Shown here one piece after another: positions 17,659 through 26,176 of a stretch of DNA of 52,589 bases. The notes beneath the pieces are model-generated. The model saw nothing but the letters and a program-made list of their open reading frames with translations. It had not been told where the DNA came from and searched no databases. The stretch is from Gaetbulibacter sp. 4G1 (lineage in GTDB: Bacteria; Bacteroidota; Bacteroidia; Flavobacteriales; Flavobacteriaceae). Numbering within the stretch: position 1 is the first letter of the stretch; each line of letters opens with the position of its first letter. The stretch lies in contig NZ_MDVN01000006.1 in the NCBI RefSeq assembly GCF_002741945.1, forward strand, positions 1 to 52,589, given 5' to 3'. The position numbers and the translations under genes are program-made.

Positions 17659-18612
17659 ATGAAAACATATACATACACAGAAAAAAAAGATACACGAAGC
17701 GGTTTTGGTGCTGGATTAACCGAGCTTGGTAGAACCAACCCAAATGTTGTAGCACTTTGTGCTGATTTAATCGGGTCTTTAAAAATGGATCAATTCATTA
17801 AAGAAAACCCAGAACGCTTCTTTCAAATTGGTATTGCCGAAGCTAACATGATGGGTATTGCAGCTGGTTTAACTATAGGTGGAAAAATACCTTTTACAGG
17901 AACCTTTGCAAACTTTTCTACAGGTCGTGTTTATGATCAAATACGTCAATCAATCGCTTATTCAGGTAAAAATGTAAAAATTTGCGCATCGCATGCTGGT
18001 TTAACTTTGGGTGAAGATGGTGCAACACATCAAATTCTTGAAGACATTGGATTGATGAAAATGCTTCCAGGGATGACTGTAATTAACACTTGTGATTACA
18101 ATCAGACTAAAGCTGCAACTATTGCCATAGCTGAACACAACGGACCAGTATATTTACGTTTTGGAAGACCAGCTGTTCCTATTTTTACACCCGAGGATCA
18201 AAAATTTGAAATTGGAAAAGCGATAAAACTTACTGAAGGTACAGATGTAACTATAGTAGCTACAGGGCATTTAGTATGGGAAGCTTTAGAAGCATCTAAA
18301 GCTCTGTATGAACAGGGAATTTCTGCTGAAGTGATAAATATCCATACTATCAAACCTTTAGATGAAAAGGCAATTTTAGATTCAGTATCAAAAACGGGTT
18401 GTATAGTAACTGCTGAAGAGCATAACTTTTTGGGAGGTTTAGGAGAAAGTGTTTCAAGAACATTAGCGTTACACAGACCAACTCCACAAGAGTTTGTTGC
18501 CACTAATGATACTTTTGGAGAATCAGGTACACCTGCTCAACTTATGGAAAAATATGGTTTAAATAGTGCATCAATTGTTGAAAAAGTACAAGCTGCGATT
18601 AAAAGAAAATAA
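17659..18612 (+). CDS. Transketolase, C-terminal (pyrimidine-binding) subunit
   Basis: C-terminal half of the split transketolase, 317 residues. It holds the pyrimidine-binding domain with the catalytic Glu that activates ThDP ([18 protein letters not shown]), [19 protein letters not shown], the [15 protein letters not shown] loop and the C-terminal transketolase fold ending in the [11 protein letters not shown] region. It forms a heteromer with the product of the gene 19 nt upstream. The pair has its own promoter and a clear terminator just after the stop, so it is a two-gene operon. Confidence 0.95.
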   Translation: MKTYTYTEKKDTRSGFGAGLTELGRTNPNVVALCADLIGSLKMDQFIKENPERFFQIGIAEANMMGIAAGLTIGGKIPFTGTFANFSTGRVYDQIRQSIAYSGKNVKICASHAGLTLGEDGATHQILEDIGLMKMLPGMTVINTCDYNQTKAATIAIAEHNGPVYLRFGRPAVPIFTPEDQKFEIGKAIKLTEGTDVTIVATGHLVWEALEASKALYEQGISAEVINIHTIKPLDEKAILDSVSKTGCIVTAEEHNFLGGLGESVSRTLALHRPTPQEFVATNDTFGESGTPAQLMEKYGLNSASIVEKVQAAIKRK

Positions 18613-18629
18613 TCGATACATTAATACAG

Positions 18630-18668
18630 AAAAAGGTTCTTTTATTAAATTAAAAGGACCTTTTTTAT
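18630..18668 (+). terminator. Terminator of the transketolase operon
   Basis: 18630-18644 pairs with 18651-18665 over 15 positions with one G-U wobble and a 6-nt loop, then runs into Ts. It lies 17 nt after the stop codon. Confidence 0.9.
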
Positions 18669-18753
18669 TTTAAATAATTTTTTAGTTAAGAAATAATTAA
18701 CGTTTGGCAACGTTTTTGATATTATACATCCAAATCACAAAAAACGAACAATT

Positions 18754-19341
18754 ATGAAAAATTCATTTTTTATTACCTTATTATTTTTAGTGTCAATATC
18801 TACAGTCACTTATGCCCAATCAGCAAGTGGCTTTGGTTTTAAAGCAGGTTTAAACTATAATGCCAATGGCAATTATTTTGAATCTGTAAGCAACAATGCC
18901 GAAAATCCTGATAGAAACATTGGTTATCACTTTGGTGTTTTTGGTAAATTTGGAAAACAAGTTTATTTTAAACCAGAGTTAGTTTACACAAGTACAAAAA
19001 GTGATTATACTAGTGATAGTTTTAAAATGCAAAAAGTAGATGCGCCATTACTAGTTGGTTTAAAAGTTTTAGGACCTATTAGTGTTTTTGGTGGACCATC
19101 ATTCCAGTATATTATCGACTCTGAATTTGATGGTGTTTCTATTAACGATATAGATAATGATTTATCTGTAGGGCTTAACTTTGGTATAGGACTTAACTTA
19201 AACAAACTGGGTATAGATGTAAGATACGAAAGAGGTTTTAGCAACAATGAAGCTAAATTTTTGGAGAACAACAATGTTGGTACAAGTAGATTAGATACGC
19301 GCCCAGATCAGTTAATTTTAAGTTTATCACTTATTCTGTAA
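18754..19341 (+). CDS. Outer-membrane beta-barrel protein
   Basis: A 195-residue exported protein: Sec signal peptide (about 1-22, ending TVTYAQ) then a run of alternating-hydrophobic strands typical of the small eight-stranded 'outer membrane beta-barrel'/PorT-like family of Bacteroidota. FGFKAGLNYN near the start, FGVFGKFGKQVYFKPELVY, SVGLNFGIGLNLNKLGIDVRYERGF and the closing RPDQLILSLSLIL are strand signatures, the last with the hydrophobic C-terminal strand. A specific role is not predictable. It is flanked by the transketolase terminator and a bidirectional terminator, so it is its own unit. Confidence 0.85.
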   Translation: MKNSFFITLLFLVSISTVTYAQSASGFGFKAGLNYNANGNYFESVSNNAENPDRNIGYHFGVFGKFGKQVYFKPELVYTSTKSDYTSDSFKMQKVDAPLLVGLKVLGPISVFGGPSFQYIIDSEFDGVSINDIDNDLSVGLNFGIGLNLNKLGIDVRYERGFSNNEAKFLENNNVGTSRLDTRPDQLILSLSLIL

Positions 19342-19360
19342 AAATTGAAGCTTTGCTTTT

Positions 19361-19399
19361 AAAACAAAAAACCTCGCAATTTGCGAGGTTTTTTGTTTT
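19361..19399. terminator. Bidirectional terminator, 19-bp perfect stem
   Basis: 19361-19379 and 19381-19399 are perfect reverse complements (AACCTCGCAA core, A/T ends) around a single central T. It lies between the convergent barrel gene and the FKBP lipoprotein gene and can serve both. Confidence 0.93.
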
Positions 19400-19413
19400 A
19401 AATAAAGTTATTT

Positions 19414-20460
19414 CTATTCGTTATAATTTATTTTAATATTTTCATCAAGGTAATCATCAACACCATCGTTATTAGAATCTTTAATTGTAACCGTTTTTAT
19501 AGTAATAATTCCACCGTTTTCCGATCTATCAATTTCAAATTCTTTAACTCCAAGTACTGGCTCTTGTTCTCCCAGATTTGTATTAACAGTATATGTATTA
19601 GGTTCTAGTTCGTCAAGTGTTGGTACACCATCTCCATCATCATCTAAATCAACATAATCAGGGATATTATCACCATCAGTATCATCATCTGCTACAGCAT
19701 CATCAACATTAAAAGTAAACTCACCATCTCCAGTTAAATCTTCCATATATGATGGGACTCCATCATTATCATGATCAGCCAGGTCTATTTGAAATAAATC
19801 AAACTTAAAAGCAATTGATGCATATGAAGGGATTCCTCCTGTTGCATTATTAAAATAAGCTAACCCAGAAGGCAAAAACATCACTCCTACTCCATGATTC
19901 ATATAGTTAACAGTTCCATCGTTTTCGCTAGTAAACGATTCTGCTCCATTAAAAAATGGCATTACTTTTCTCCAACCAGGAACCAGTGATACTAAATCAA
20001 AATCTACAGGTGTCACAGCACTATCAAATACCTCATTATCTAGTGTAAAACCTTCATAACTCACACGAATTTGATCTGAAAACTTGGGAGAATCTCCTCC
20101 AGCAAGTGGATTTAAATCTAACACATAAAATTCATAATTTGTTTCAGAAAAAACTACTGTTTTTAAATCAACAGCATCCATTAACAATTTATTATTGTCT
20201 GGATCTGGCACAACACCATCTGAAGGAAGTTCACTAATTATCAAATCTTTAATGCTAGGATCAGGATTATTTACAAATACACTAGCATTATAATAATGTC
20301 CGTTTAAATATTTAACTAAAGAATCTTTATCTTTAGCTTGTTGCTCTGTTCTATCTTCTAATTCAATTTGGGTGATATTATCTCCTCCGTCATCTTTATT
20401 ACATGATAAAAACCCAACTGCTAAACATAAAATAGATAAAGCTATTTTTCCTTTTCTCAT
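19414..20460 (-). CDS. FKBP-type prolyl isomerase lipoprotein with Asp-rich calcium-binding tail
   Basis: A 348-residue predicted lipoprotein (lipobox VGFLSC, lipidated Cys about 20). Residues about 105-250 are an FKBP peptidyl-prolyl isomerase domain: IRVSYEGFTLDNEVFDSA, VPGWRKVMPFFNGAESF, VMFLPSGLAYFNNATGGIPSYASIAFKFDLFQI. Immediately after come thrombospondin type 3-like, calcium-binding repeats (DHDNDGVPSYMED, DTDGDNIPDYVDLDDDGDG, DSNNDGVDDYLDEN). This suggests a periplasmic or surface folding helper whose tail needs calcium. Flavobacterial gliding genes include FKBP lipoproteins such as GldI, but the context here gives no link to gliding. It is transcribed alone toward the shared terminator. 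Confidence 0.87.
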   Translation of the reverse strand: MRKGKIALSILCLAVGFLSCNKDDGGDNITQIELEDRTEQQAKDKDSLVKYLNGHYYNASVFVNNPDPSIKDLIISELPSDGVVPDPDNNKLLMDAVDLKTVVFSETNYEFYVLDLNPLAGGDSPKFSDQIRVSYEGFTLDNEVFDSAVTPVDFDLVSLVPGWRKVMPFFNGAESFTSENDGTVNYMNHGVGVMFLPSGLAYFNNATGGIPSYASIAFKFDLFQIDLADHDNDGVPSYMEDLTGDGEFTFNVDDAVADDDTDGDNIPDYVDLDDDGDGVPTLDELEPNTYTVNTNLGEQEPVLGVKEFEIDRSENGGIITIKTVTIKDSNNDGVDDYLDENIKINYNE

Positions 20461-20541
20461 TATTGATTATTTTTGAGGCGCAAGATACAATTTTAATATA
20501 GTTTTGCACAAGAACATTAACGTAGTTTTTAGAATAATTGT

Positions 20542-20913
20542 ATGCGTATAGACAAGTATTTATGGTGTGTTAGGTATTATAAAACCCGATCGATAGCTAC
20601 TACTGCTTGTAAAAAAGGTCAAGTTAAAGTAAATAATGATGTTGTTAAGCCTAGCAGAGTAGTATTTGCACAAGATATTATTGAATTAAGGAAAAATCAA
20701 ATTAATTATAAGCTAAAGGTTAATGATATTCCAGAAAGTAGGCTTGGAGCAAAATTAGTTGATCTTTATAGAACGGATATAACACCAAAAGAACAGTTTG
20801 AAGCTCAAGAGCTTTTAAAATATGCAAAAGATTATTACAGAAAAAAAGGTGTTGGAAGACCTACAAAAAAAGATAGAAGAGATATTGATGATTTTACTGA
20901 TAAAAATGAGTAA
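20542..20913 (+). CDS. S4-domain RNA-binding protein (Hsp15-like)
   Basis: A 123-residue basic protein with an N-terminal S4 RNA-binding domain: MRIDKYLWCVRYYKTRSIATTACKKG, then VKVNNDVVKPSRVV, matching the Hsp15 family that binds stalled 50S subunits carrying nascent chains in E. coli. The C-terminal tail is Lys/Arg-rich (YYRKKGVGRPTKKDRRD), also usual. A role in ribosome rescue is inferred from the family. It is followed at 27 nt by a phosphoribosyltransferase gene on the same strand. Confidence 0.9.
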   Translation: MRIDKYLWCVRYYKTRSIATTACKKGQVKVNNDVVKPSRVVFAQDIIELRKNQINYKLKVNDIPESRLGAKLVDLYRTDITPKEQFEAQELLKYAKDYYRKKGVGRPTKKDRRDIDDFTDKNE

Positions 20914-20940
20914 TTTTAAAACTTTAACTAACAACTGAAT

Positions 20941-21444
20941 ATGACAGCCACTAATAATGTTATTTTAAATCATACAGAAATCAATCATAAAATTAGACGT
21001 ATTGCATTTCAGATTTATGAAAGTAATGTATATGAGACTGAAGTTATTTTAGCAGGAATTGATAGTAATGGTTATATCCTTGCAAAAAAATTAAAAACTG
21101 CACTTAGTAAAATATCTGATATTAATCCTGTACTTTGTAAAGTTAGTATAGACAAAAAAAATCCGTCTTCAGAAATTAAAACATCAATTAATCAAAATGA
21201 TTACAAAAACAAATCTTTGGTTTTAATAGATGATGTTTTAAATTCTGGTACTACCTTAATCTATGGAGTAAAACATTTTTTAAACGTTCCCTTAAAACAG
21301 TTTAAAACGGCCGTATTAGTTAATAGAAATCATAAAAAATATCCTGTCAAAGCAGATTTTAAAGGTATTTCTTTATCAACCTCTTTACATGAACATGTTA
21401 ATGTAGTTTTAGAAGGGGGAAATTTTGAAGCGGTTTTAGAATAG
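20941..21444 (+). CDS. Phosphoribosyltransferase (PyrR-like)
   Basis: A 167-residue type I phosphoribosyltransferase. The PRPP-binding loop is exact in form: VLIDDVLNSGTTL (about residues 95-107), preceded by the EVILAGIDSNGYILA flexible-loop strand. It is closest in layout to PyrR/uracil PRTase-like proteins found across Bacteroidota; substrate base is not clear, and no pyrimidine gene or PyrR attenuator is nearby. It is in line with the S4 gene, and its last 9 bp overlap the end of the convergent shikimate kinase gene. Confidence 0.87.
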   Translation: MTATNNVILNHTEINHKIRRIAFQIYESNVYETEVILAGIDSNGYILAKKLKTALSKISDINPVLCKVSIDKKNPSSEIKTSINQNDYKNKSLVLIDDVLNSGTTLIYGVKHFLNVPLKQFKTAVLVNRNHKKYPVKADFKGISLSTSLHEHVNVVLEGGNFEAVLE

Positions 21445-21957
21445 CTCCAAAATGATGTCTTCAATAACATCATCTTTTGTTTTATTATCTATTGTTACAT
21501 GAGTTTCAGCTTGATTATAAAACTGTACGCGCTCAAATAAATGCTTACCAATAAACTCAGTCATTTCCTCTTTAGTTTCAATATGAGCAATTAAAGGGCG
21601 TTTTGCTTTCTTTTTCATCAGCTTATTCACTAAAGTTGATAAAGAAGCTTTTAAATATATACTCTTAACATTTTCAGCATTTAAGATAACATCCATATTA
21701 CCACTGTAACAAGGAGTGCCTCCTCCTACAGATAATATTATGTTGTTTTTAGCTTGTACTAATTGTTTTAAATAGTGAGATTCTTGCTTTCTAAAATAAA
21801 TTTCACCTTTAATTTTAAACACATCGCTTACTGATAGGTTTTCTTTATCTTCAATAAAATCATCTAAATCAATAAAACTATAATTTAATTTTTCAGCTAA
21901 TTTCTTCCCTAAAGATGTCTTTCCAGAAGCCATATATCCAATTAAAACTATGATCAT
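21436..21957 (-). CDS. aroK: Shikimate kinase
   Basis: Phosphorylates shikimate at O3 with ATP in the chorismate pathway. The 173 residues show Walker A GYMASGKTSLGKKLA, the shikimate-binding Asp in FIDLDDFIEDKE, the GGGTPCY loop, and the LID arginine in KRPLIA. Length is normal. It starts beside the tRNA-Lys gene and converges on the phosphoribosyltransferase gene with a 9-bp overlap. No other aromatic amino acid gene is in the window, so it is dispersed, as is common in this family. Confidence 0.95.
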   Translation of the reverse strand: MIIVLIGYMASGKTSLGKKLAEKLNYSFIDLDDFIEDKENLSVSDVFKIKGEIYFRKQESHYLKQLVQAKNNIILSVGGGTPCYSGNMDVILNAENVKSIYLKASLSTLVNKLMKKKAKRPLIAHIETKEEMTEFIGKHLFERVQFYNQAETHVTIDNKTKDDVIEDIILELF

Positions 21958-22033
21958 TTTTACGCTATAAATTGATTATTAAAAACATACGATTAAGTCA
22001 TGCAAAAAAACAAAAATTTCTTTAAAAAAAGTA

Positions 22034-22063
22034 TTGTTTTATTAATTAAACATTTTATATTTG
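22034..22063 (+). promoter_or_regulatory. Promoter of tRNA-Lys
   Basis: TTG at 22034-22036 and TATATTTG at 22056-22063 are separated by 19 bp, a perfect Bacteroidota promoter. The mature tRNA begins 41 nt downstream, so a 5' leader of about 33 nt must be trimmed by RNase P. Confidence 0.8.
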
Positions 22064-22103
22064 CACCCGCTAACAGTAATACTGTTTGCAGTATTGAAAT
22101 AAT

Positions 22104-22176
22104 GACCTGGTAGCTCAGTTGGTAGAGCATCTCCCTTTTAAGGAGAGGGTCCTGGGTTCGAGCCCCAGCCCGGTCA
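22104..22176 (+). tRNA. tRNA-Lys (anticodon TTT)
   Basis: A 73-nt cloverleaf without encoded CCA. D stem GCTC/GAGC, anticodon stem TCTCC/GGAGA with loop CTTTTAA (anticodon TTT), five-base variable loop, T stem CTGGG/CCCAG with TTCGAGC. The acceptor stem GACCTGG/CCCGGTC pairs except at 5-68 (T22108 against C22171). Own promoter and terminator. Confidence 0.97.
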
Positions 22177-22182
22177 CAAAAC

Positions 22183-22219
22183 AAAAAAAAGTCTAACTAT
22201 AATAGTTAGACTTTTTTTT
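22183..22219 (+). terminator. Terminator of tRNA-Lys
   Basis: A perfect 17-bp inverted repeat (22183-22199 with 22203-22219) with a TAA loop. The core GTCTAACTA/TAGTTAGAC is flanked by A and T runs. It lies 6 nt after the tRNA. Confidence 0.93.
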
Positions 22220-22233
22220 GTTTTTAAATAAAC

Positions 22234-22263
22234 TACACTTTTTTTCTTATTTTGTAAAGTGTA
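22234..22263. repeat. Inverted repeat upstream of the histidine kinase gene
   Basis: TACACTTT (22234-22241) and AAAGTGTA (22256-22263) are perfect 8-bp inverted repeats with 14 nt between them. They lie 43 bp before the kinase ATG. It could be an operator; no protein can be named, and no clear promoter box was found beside it. Confidence 0.35.
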
Positions 22264-22305
22264 AGACTCTCCCAATTTAGATTTTTACTAAGAAATCAGT
22301 CCTCC

Positions 22306-25300
22306 ATGAAGCAAAAACTTAATAAGTTAACGTACCTAAGTAAAGTGCGTTATCGTTTAAAACTCTATGTATCAACCATAGTTATACTTCTACTAATTTC
22401 AGGCTGCAACCAAAAAAATGACCGTTTAACCAATAGCACAGATACCCCAGAAGTCAATATTCTAAAACCTACCAGCTTTATAGATGTACCAACACCTACC
22501 GTTATTCCCTTTCATCTAGATTCGGTAGAAAATGTAAAATTAACGCCAAAACAAATCCCTTTTAAGGTTCAATCCACTTTTAAAGACCCACACACTCCAG
22601 AGTCGTTAAAATTCAGTAATGCCACCGTACTCGATACCACAAAATTCATTCGTACTGAAATTGGAAAAAATGGCACTCCAAATCTGTACACCTATGCCGT
22701 ATATAAAGATGTTGATATAGAGAATATAACCGACTCCATAGTTACCTACAAGGAAGTCATAGCCAAACAACCTAAGCTTAGGAATACAACATCATTTGTT
22801 ACAATGATAGATGAGAAGAGATACGACCTCCAATACCTAACATTTGAACAAGGACTGCCAGATACCTACGTAAGATCTATTTGTGAAGACTCTAAGGGAG
22901 CTGTTTGGATGACCACCCCAAAAGGCACCCTTATTAAATACGATGGGGTTTATGCATGGGAATACGGAAAAGAAGAAGGCTGTACTATTCCATTGTATGT
23001 TAAAAATTTATTTATAGACGAAGATGATACCATATGGATGGGCACCAGGGAAGGCATGATACGTTTTGATGGCTATACGTTTAGGTATTATAACCAAGGT
23101 CTTTTTAATGATGTTATTATGGACATTAAAGCAGATCCACAAAAAAACATTTGGATTGGAACGTTAAAGCATGGTTTGCTTAAAATGTCATCAAATAATG
23201 ACTCAAATCAAGAAAAGATTGAGCAATACACGTCATCTCATGGATTATGTTCAGAGATGATCACGAATATTAGTATCGCCAAATCGGGCGATGTTTGGCT
23301 TGGATCTGGAAGGAACTGCACCGTTTTGTTAAATAAAAACAAACTTACCAATCTAGTTCCCATAAAAGAAACTACGAGCGATTACACACGAGACCTTGTT
23401 TTAGATCGTAACAACAACCTCTGGATAACGAAATACACTAAAATATTCAAGTATAATATTGATTCAAATACGCTGACGCAAGTAATTCTGGCCAATAGGT
23501 CATATGAAACCTTAAAAGATCTTACCGTAGATTCTAAAAACAGACTTTGGGGAAATACTTTCGTAAAAGGTGCATTTGTCATACAAGGCTCAAGCTTTAT
23601 ATGGTTCGATTCGGTTAAAGACCCAAAATGGGTAGAACCCATTGCCGCCAGTGTTAACGATCATGTATGGATGAGTAATGGTAAGGGATTGTATAAACTA
23701 AAATTAAACTCTTTCAAATTTATACCCTTTGATAAAGATGTCTTTTATGATCCCACATCAATAGCTCCTGAAATTTTTATGGCAGAAGATAATCAGGATA
23801 ATCTATGGATGGCTTTCCATAAAAAAATCATGAAATATGATGGAACTCAATTTAATGTTCATCACTTAGAAGCAGATGATGTAATAAGCCGTATAACAAA
23901 AGGTACCGATGGAGAACTCTGGATTGGGGGGAGAAAAGGTATCTATAAATACCATAAAGACGGGCTAGAATTTTTTGAACTAAGTGATCATTCTATCAAT
24001 ACTTATGGTTTCCAGAACATGATTGATTACGGGGAAGATGGTCTCCTTGCAAATACTTTTGGTCAATTGTATAGAATTAAAGATGGTAGATTTTGGTCAT
24101 ACAATCTATATGAAAAACTAGGGGTTTATAGGAATATGCGTGTTTTTTCATGTAAAAAGGATAAATGGGGCAGAATTTGGATGGGAGGTGACCAAGGGTT
24201 ACTAATGCTTGATAATGATCAACTACATTGGCTCAATACCATAGAAGAAATACAAGACATAGAAATAAAAGATCTCATATTTGATAAAGATGACAATCTA
24301 GTCATCAGTACTCCCAGAAACACCATGTTTAAGTTAACATTTGATGCTGAAGGTAATTTTGAAGGACCAGATAAATTAATTTCTTACACAGCTGTAGAAA
24401 GTCTGATATTTCATTATGCATACAACAGTACAAGTGATCATCAAGGAAATATTTGGCTGGGTACAAGGGAAGGAACATACCGATTAACCCCAAGCTCTAA
24501 AAACAAACACCAATATAGGGTAAACCGTTTTTCAAAAAAAAATGGTTTTGCTGCGGGTAGTGTCGAGAACATTAAATTTTCCACCATTAATAATGAAAAC
24601 ACCTTATGGTGGACCAATGTAAAGAATATAGCAAAATTGGACCTTGACAACCTTCAAGAAGAAGAAAAGGAAGCAAACATTCCTACTGTTATGTTAAAGG
24701 ATATAAATATTAACCAACAGTTTATAGACTTTAAACGGCTCAAAGATACCAGCTATACTACTAATTTAAAACACCATGATAAGTTAGCTAATTATTCCAG
24801 TCCTGTGGGGGCTTTCAATAATTATCCGGAATTTCTATCAGTTCCGCACACCATGAATCACCTTACATTTCATTTTTCGGCCATAAACTGGAATGCCCCA
24901 CAAAACATACAATACCAATATAAAGTGGAAGGTATGGATGAAGCATGGAGTGAGTTGTCTAATACGCCTTTGGCAGATTACCGAAACATCCCTTACGGTG
25001 ATCATACCCTTAAAGTAAAAGCGGTGAACCAATCTGGTAGTTGGAGCCCTATTATGGAATATCCTTTTACTATAAACCCGCCATGGTGGCTCACGCAGTG
25101 GGCTAAGACTATGTGGGTACTAATTGCAATTGGACTTATATCTGGATTGGTGCAATTAAGAATTAGAAGCATTAAAAAGAAGATTAGAAAAGAAGAAAGC
25201 TTTCAGAGTAAAATATTCTTACTGGAATCTAAAGCATTGCGGGCCCAAATGAATCCGCACTTTATATTCAATGTCATAAATAGCATTCAAAGCTATGTTT

Positions 25301-25896
25301 TTTTACATAGTGAATTGGAAGCCAATAAGTATATCAATACGTTTTCGAAACTATTGCGCATGACACTTGAAATGGGTAGTTCTGATACCATTTCGCTTGA
25401 TGATGAAATAAGATACCTTGAATCGTATCTAGCTCTTGAAAGCATCCGTATAGGAGATGATTTTAAAAGCTCCATAACTATTGATGACACTATTGATAAA
25501 GATAGTGTTAGAATACCCTGTATGCTTTTCCAGCCCATCATTGAAAATGCCATAATTCATGGGCTTATGCCTAAATCTGGAGCGAAAAAACTAACGATAG
25601 ATATGGTGCTAGAGGGCAATTACCTAAAAGGTATTGTTACAGATAATGGTATTGGTAGATTGGAAGCTTCAAGAATAAAAGCAAATCAAGTAGTCACGCA
25701 TAAATCAATGGCCACAAGAATCATGAAAGAGCGTTTTGATATATCCAATACCATTAACGAGTTAAAACTTTCAATGAAAACAATTGATTTAATTGAGGGT
25801 GAAAAACCTATGGGAACAAAGGTTATTCTCAGTATTCCTGTAAGTACTATCAAGGCAACTAGAAATAATTTAAATTCTGATATTTCAACAACGTAA
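22306..25896 (+). CDS. Lipid-anchored two-component propeller histidine kinase (LytS/YehU class)
   Basis: A 1196-residue sensor kinase. It begins with a lipoprotein-type signal (ILLLISGC, Cys34), then a region of about 160 residues without recognised domains, then a two-component-regulator propeller (about 165-800) with repeated 'DxxxxIWIGT.xGL' blades, a Y_Y_Y immunoglobulin-like domain (about 855-925), one membrane helix (about 932-952), a coiled stretch, and a His_kinase domain with ALRAQMNPHFIFN (phospho-acceptor H985). Next comes a HATPase with FQPIIENAIIHG and VTDNGIG. Such kinases sense extracellular ligands, often oligosaccharides, and work through LytTR regulators; none is next to it, so it is an orphan here. 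By eye it uses more C-ending codons (ACC, CCC, CTC) than its neighbours and it sits between two tRNA genes, which suggests acquisition. Confident on family, not on ligand. Confidence 0.9.
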   Translation: MKQKLNKLTYLSKVRYRLKLYVSTIVILLLISGCNQKNDRLTNSTDTPEVNILKPTSFIDVPTPTVIPFHLDSVENVKLTPKQIPFKVQSTFKDPHTPESLKFSNATVLDTTKFIRTEIGKNGTPNLYTYAVYKDVDIENITDSIVTYKEVIAKQPKLRNTTSFVTMIDEKRYDLQYLTFEQGLPDTYVRSICEDSKGAVWMTTPKGTLIKYDGVYAWEYGKEEGCTIPLYVKNLFIDEDDTIWMGTREGMIRFDGYTFRYYNQGLFNDVIMDIKADPQKNIWIGTLKHGLLKMSSNNDSNQEKIEQYTSSHGLCSEMITNISIAKSGDVWLGSGRNCTVLLNKNKLTNLVPIKETTSDYTRDLVLDRNNNLWITKYTKIFKYNIDSNTLTQVILANRSYETLKDLTVDSKNRLWGNTFVKGAFVIQGSSFIWFDSVKDPKWVEPIAASVNDHVWMSNGKGLYKLKLNSFKFIPFDKDVFYDPTSIAPEIFMAEDNQDNLWMAFHKKIMKYDGTQFNVHHLEADDVISRITKGTDGELWIGGRKGIYKYHKDGLEFFELSDHSINTYGFQNMIDYGEDGLLANTFGQLYRIKDGRFWSYNLYEKLGVYRNMRVFSCKKDKWGRIWMGGDQGLLMLDNDQLHWLNTIEEIQDIEIKDLIFDKDDNLVISTPRNTMFKLTFDAEGNFEGPDKLISYTAVESLIFHYAYNSTSDHQGNIWLGTREGTYRLTPSSKNKHQYRVNRFSKKNGFAAGSVENIKFSTINNENTLWWTNVKNIAKLDLDNLQEEEKEANIPTVMLKDININQQFIDFKRLKDTSYTTNLKHHDKLANYSSPVGAFNNYPEFLSVPHTMNHLTFHFSAINWNAPQNIQYQYKVEGMDEAWSELSNTPLADYRNIPYGDHTLKVKAVNQSGSWSPIMEYPFTINPPWWLTQWAKTMWVLIAIGLISGLVQLRIRSIKKKIRKEESFQSKIFLLESKALRAQMNPHFIFNVINSIQSYVFLHSELEANKYINTFSKLLRMTLEMGSSDTISLDDEIRYLESYLALESIRIGDDFKSSITIDDTIDKDSVRIPCMLFQPIIENAIIHGLMPKSGAKKLTIDMVLEGNYLKGIVTDNGIGRLEASRIKANQVVTHKSMATRIMKERFDISNTINELKLSMKTIDLIEGEKPMGTKVILSIPVSTIKATRNNLNSDISTT

Positions 25897-25947
25897 TACT
25901 AATTAAAAATTAGCACTATTTTTAACAATAAATACCTGTTAAGATTA

Positions 25948-25955
25948 TATATTTG
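25948..25955 (+). promoter_or_regulatory. Likely -7 promoter box of tRNA-Leu
   Basis: TATATTTG, a perfect TAnnTTTG match, lies 24 nt before the mature tRNA. No TTG is found at the usual distance upstream. Confidence 0.55.
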
Positions 25956-25978
25956 CAAGCTATAAGTTTTTAATAAAA

Positions 25979-26063
25979 GCGCACGTGGCGGAATTGGTAG
26001 ACGCGCTGGCTTGAGGGGCCAGTATCCGTTTAGGATGTGGAAGTTCGAATCTTCTCGTGCGCA
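25979..26063 (+). tRNA. tRNA-Leu (anticodon GAG)
   Basis: An 85-nt class II tRNA with a fully paired acceptor stem GCGCACG/CGTGCGC, anticodon stem CTGGC/GCCAG around TTGAGGG (anticodon GAG), a long variable arm (GTTTAGGAT region), a T loop TTCGAAT, and no encoded CCA. The kinase gene lies between it and tRNA-Lys. Confidence 0.97.
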
Positions 26064-26151
26064 CTCCACTACCTCAAAAAACATTATTTTTTAAAACAAA
26101 ATTATTTTATTTCGGTATTATTTTAACGATTTATTAATAATTATTCTTATG

Positions 26152-26161
26152 TTTGTTTAAC
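26152..26161 (+). promoter_or_regulatory. TTTGTTTAAC element upstream of the MerR/B12 gene
   Basis: TTTGTTTAAC at 26152-26161 matches in nine of ten bases two elements between the regulator and crtI (27089 and 27110). It starts 25 bp before the regulator's ATG. Autoregulation by the CarH-like protein is an inference from the shared motif. Confidence 0.4.
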
Positions 26162-26176
26162 GTAAATTTATTTTCG

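Noticed and set aside
21993-22184. A 63-residue minus-strand ORF across tRNA-Lys.
   Set aside because: It is the antisense reading of a clear tRNA gene; the pattern (CDRAGARTQDPLLK) is a known tRNA artefact.
25899-26084. A 61-residue minus-strand ORF across tRNA-Leu.
   Set aside because: Antisense of the tRNA gene with no motif of its own.
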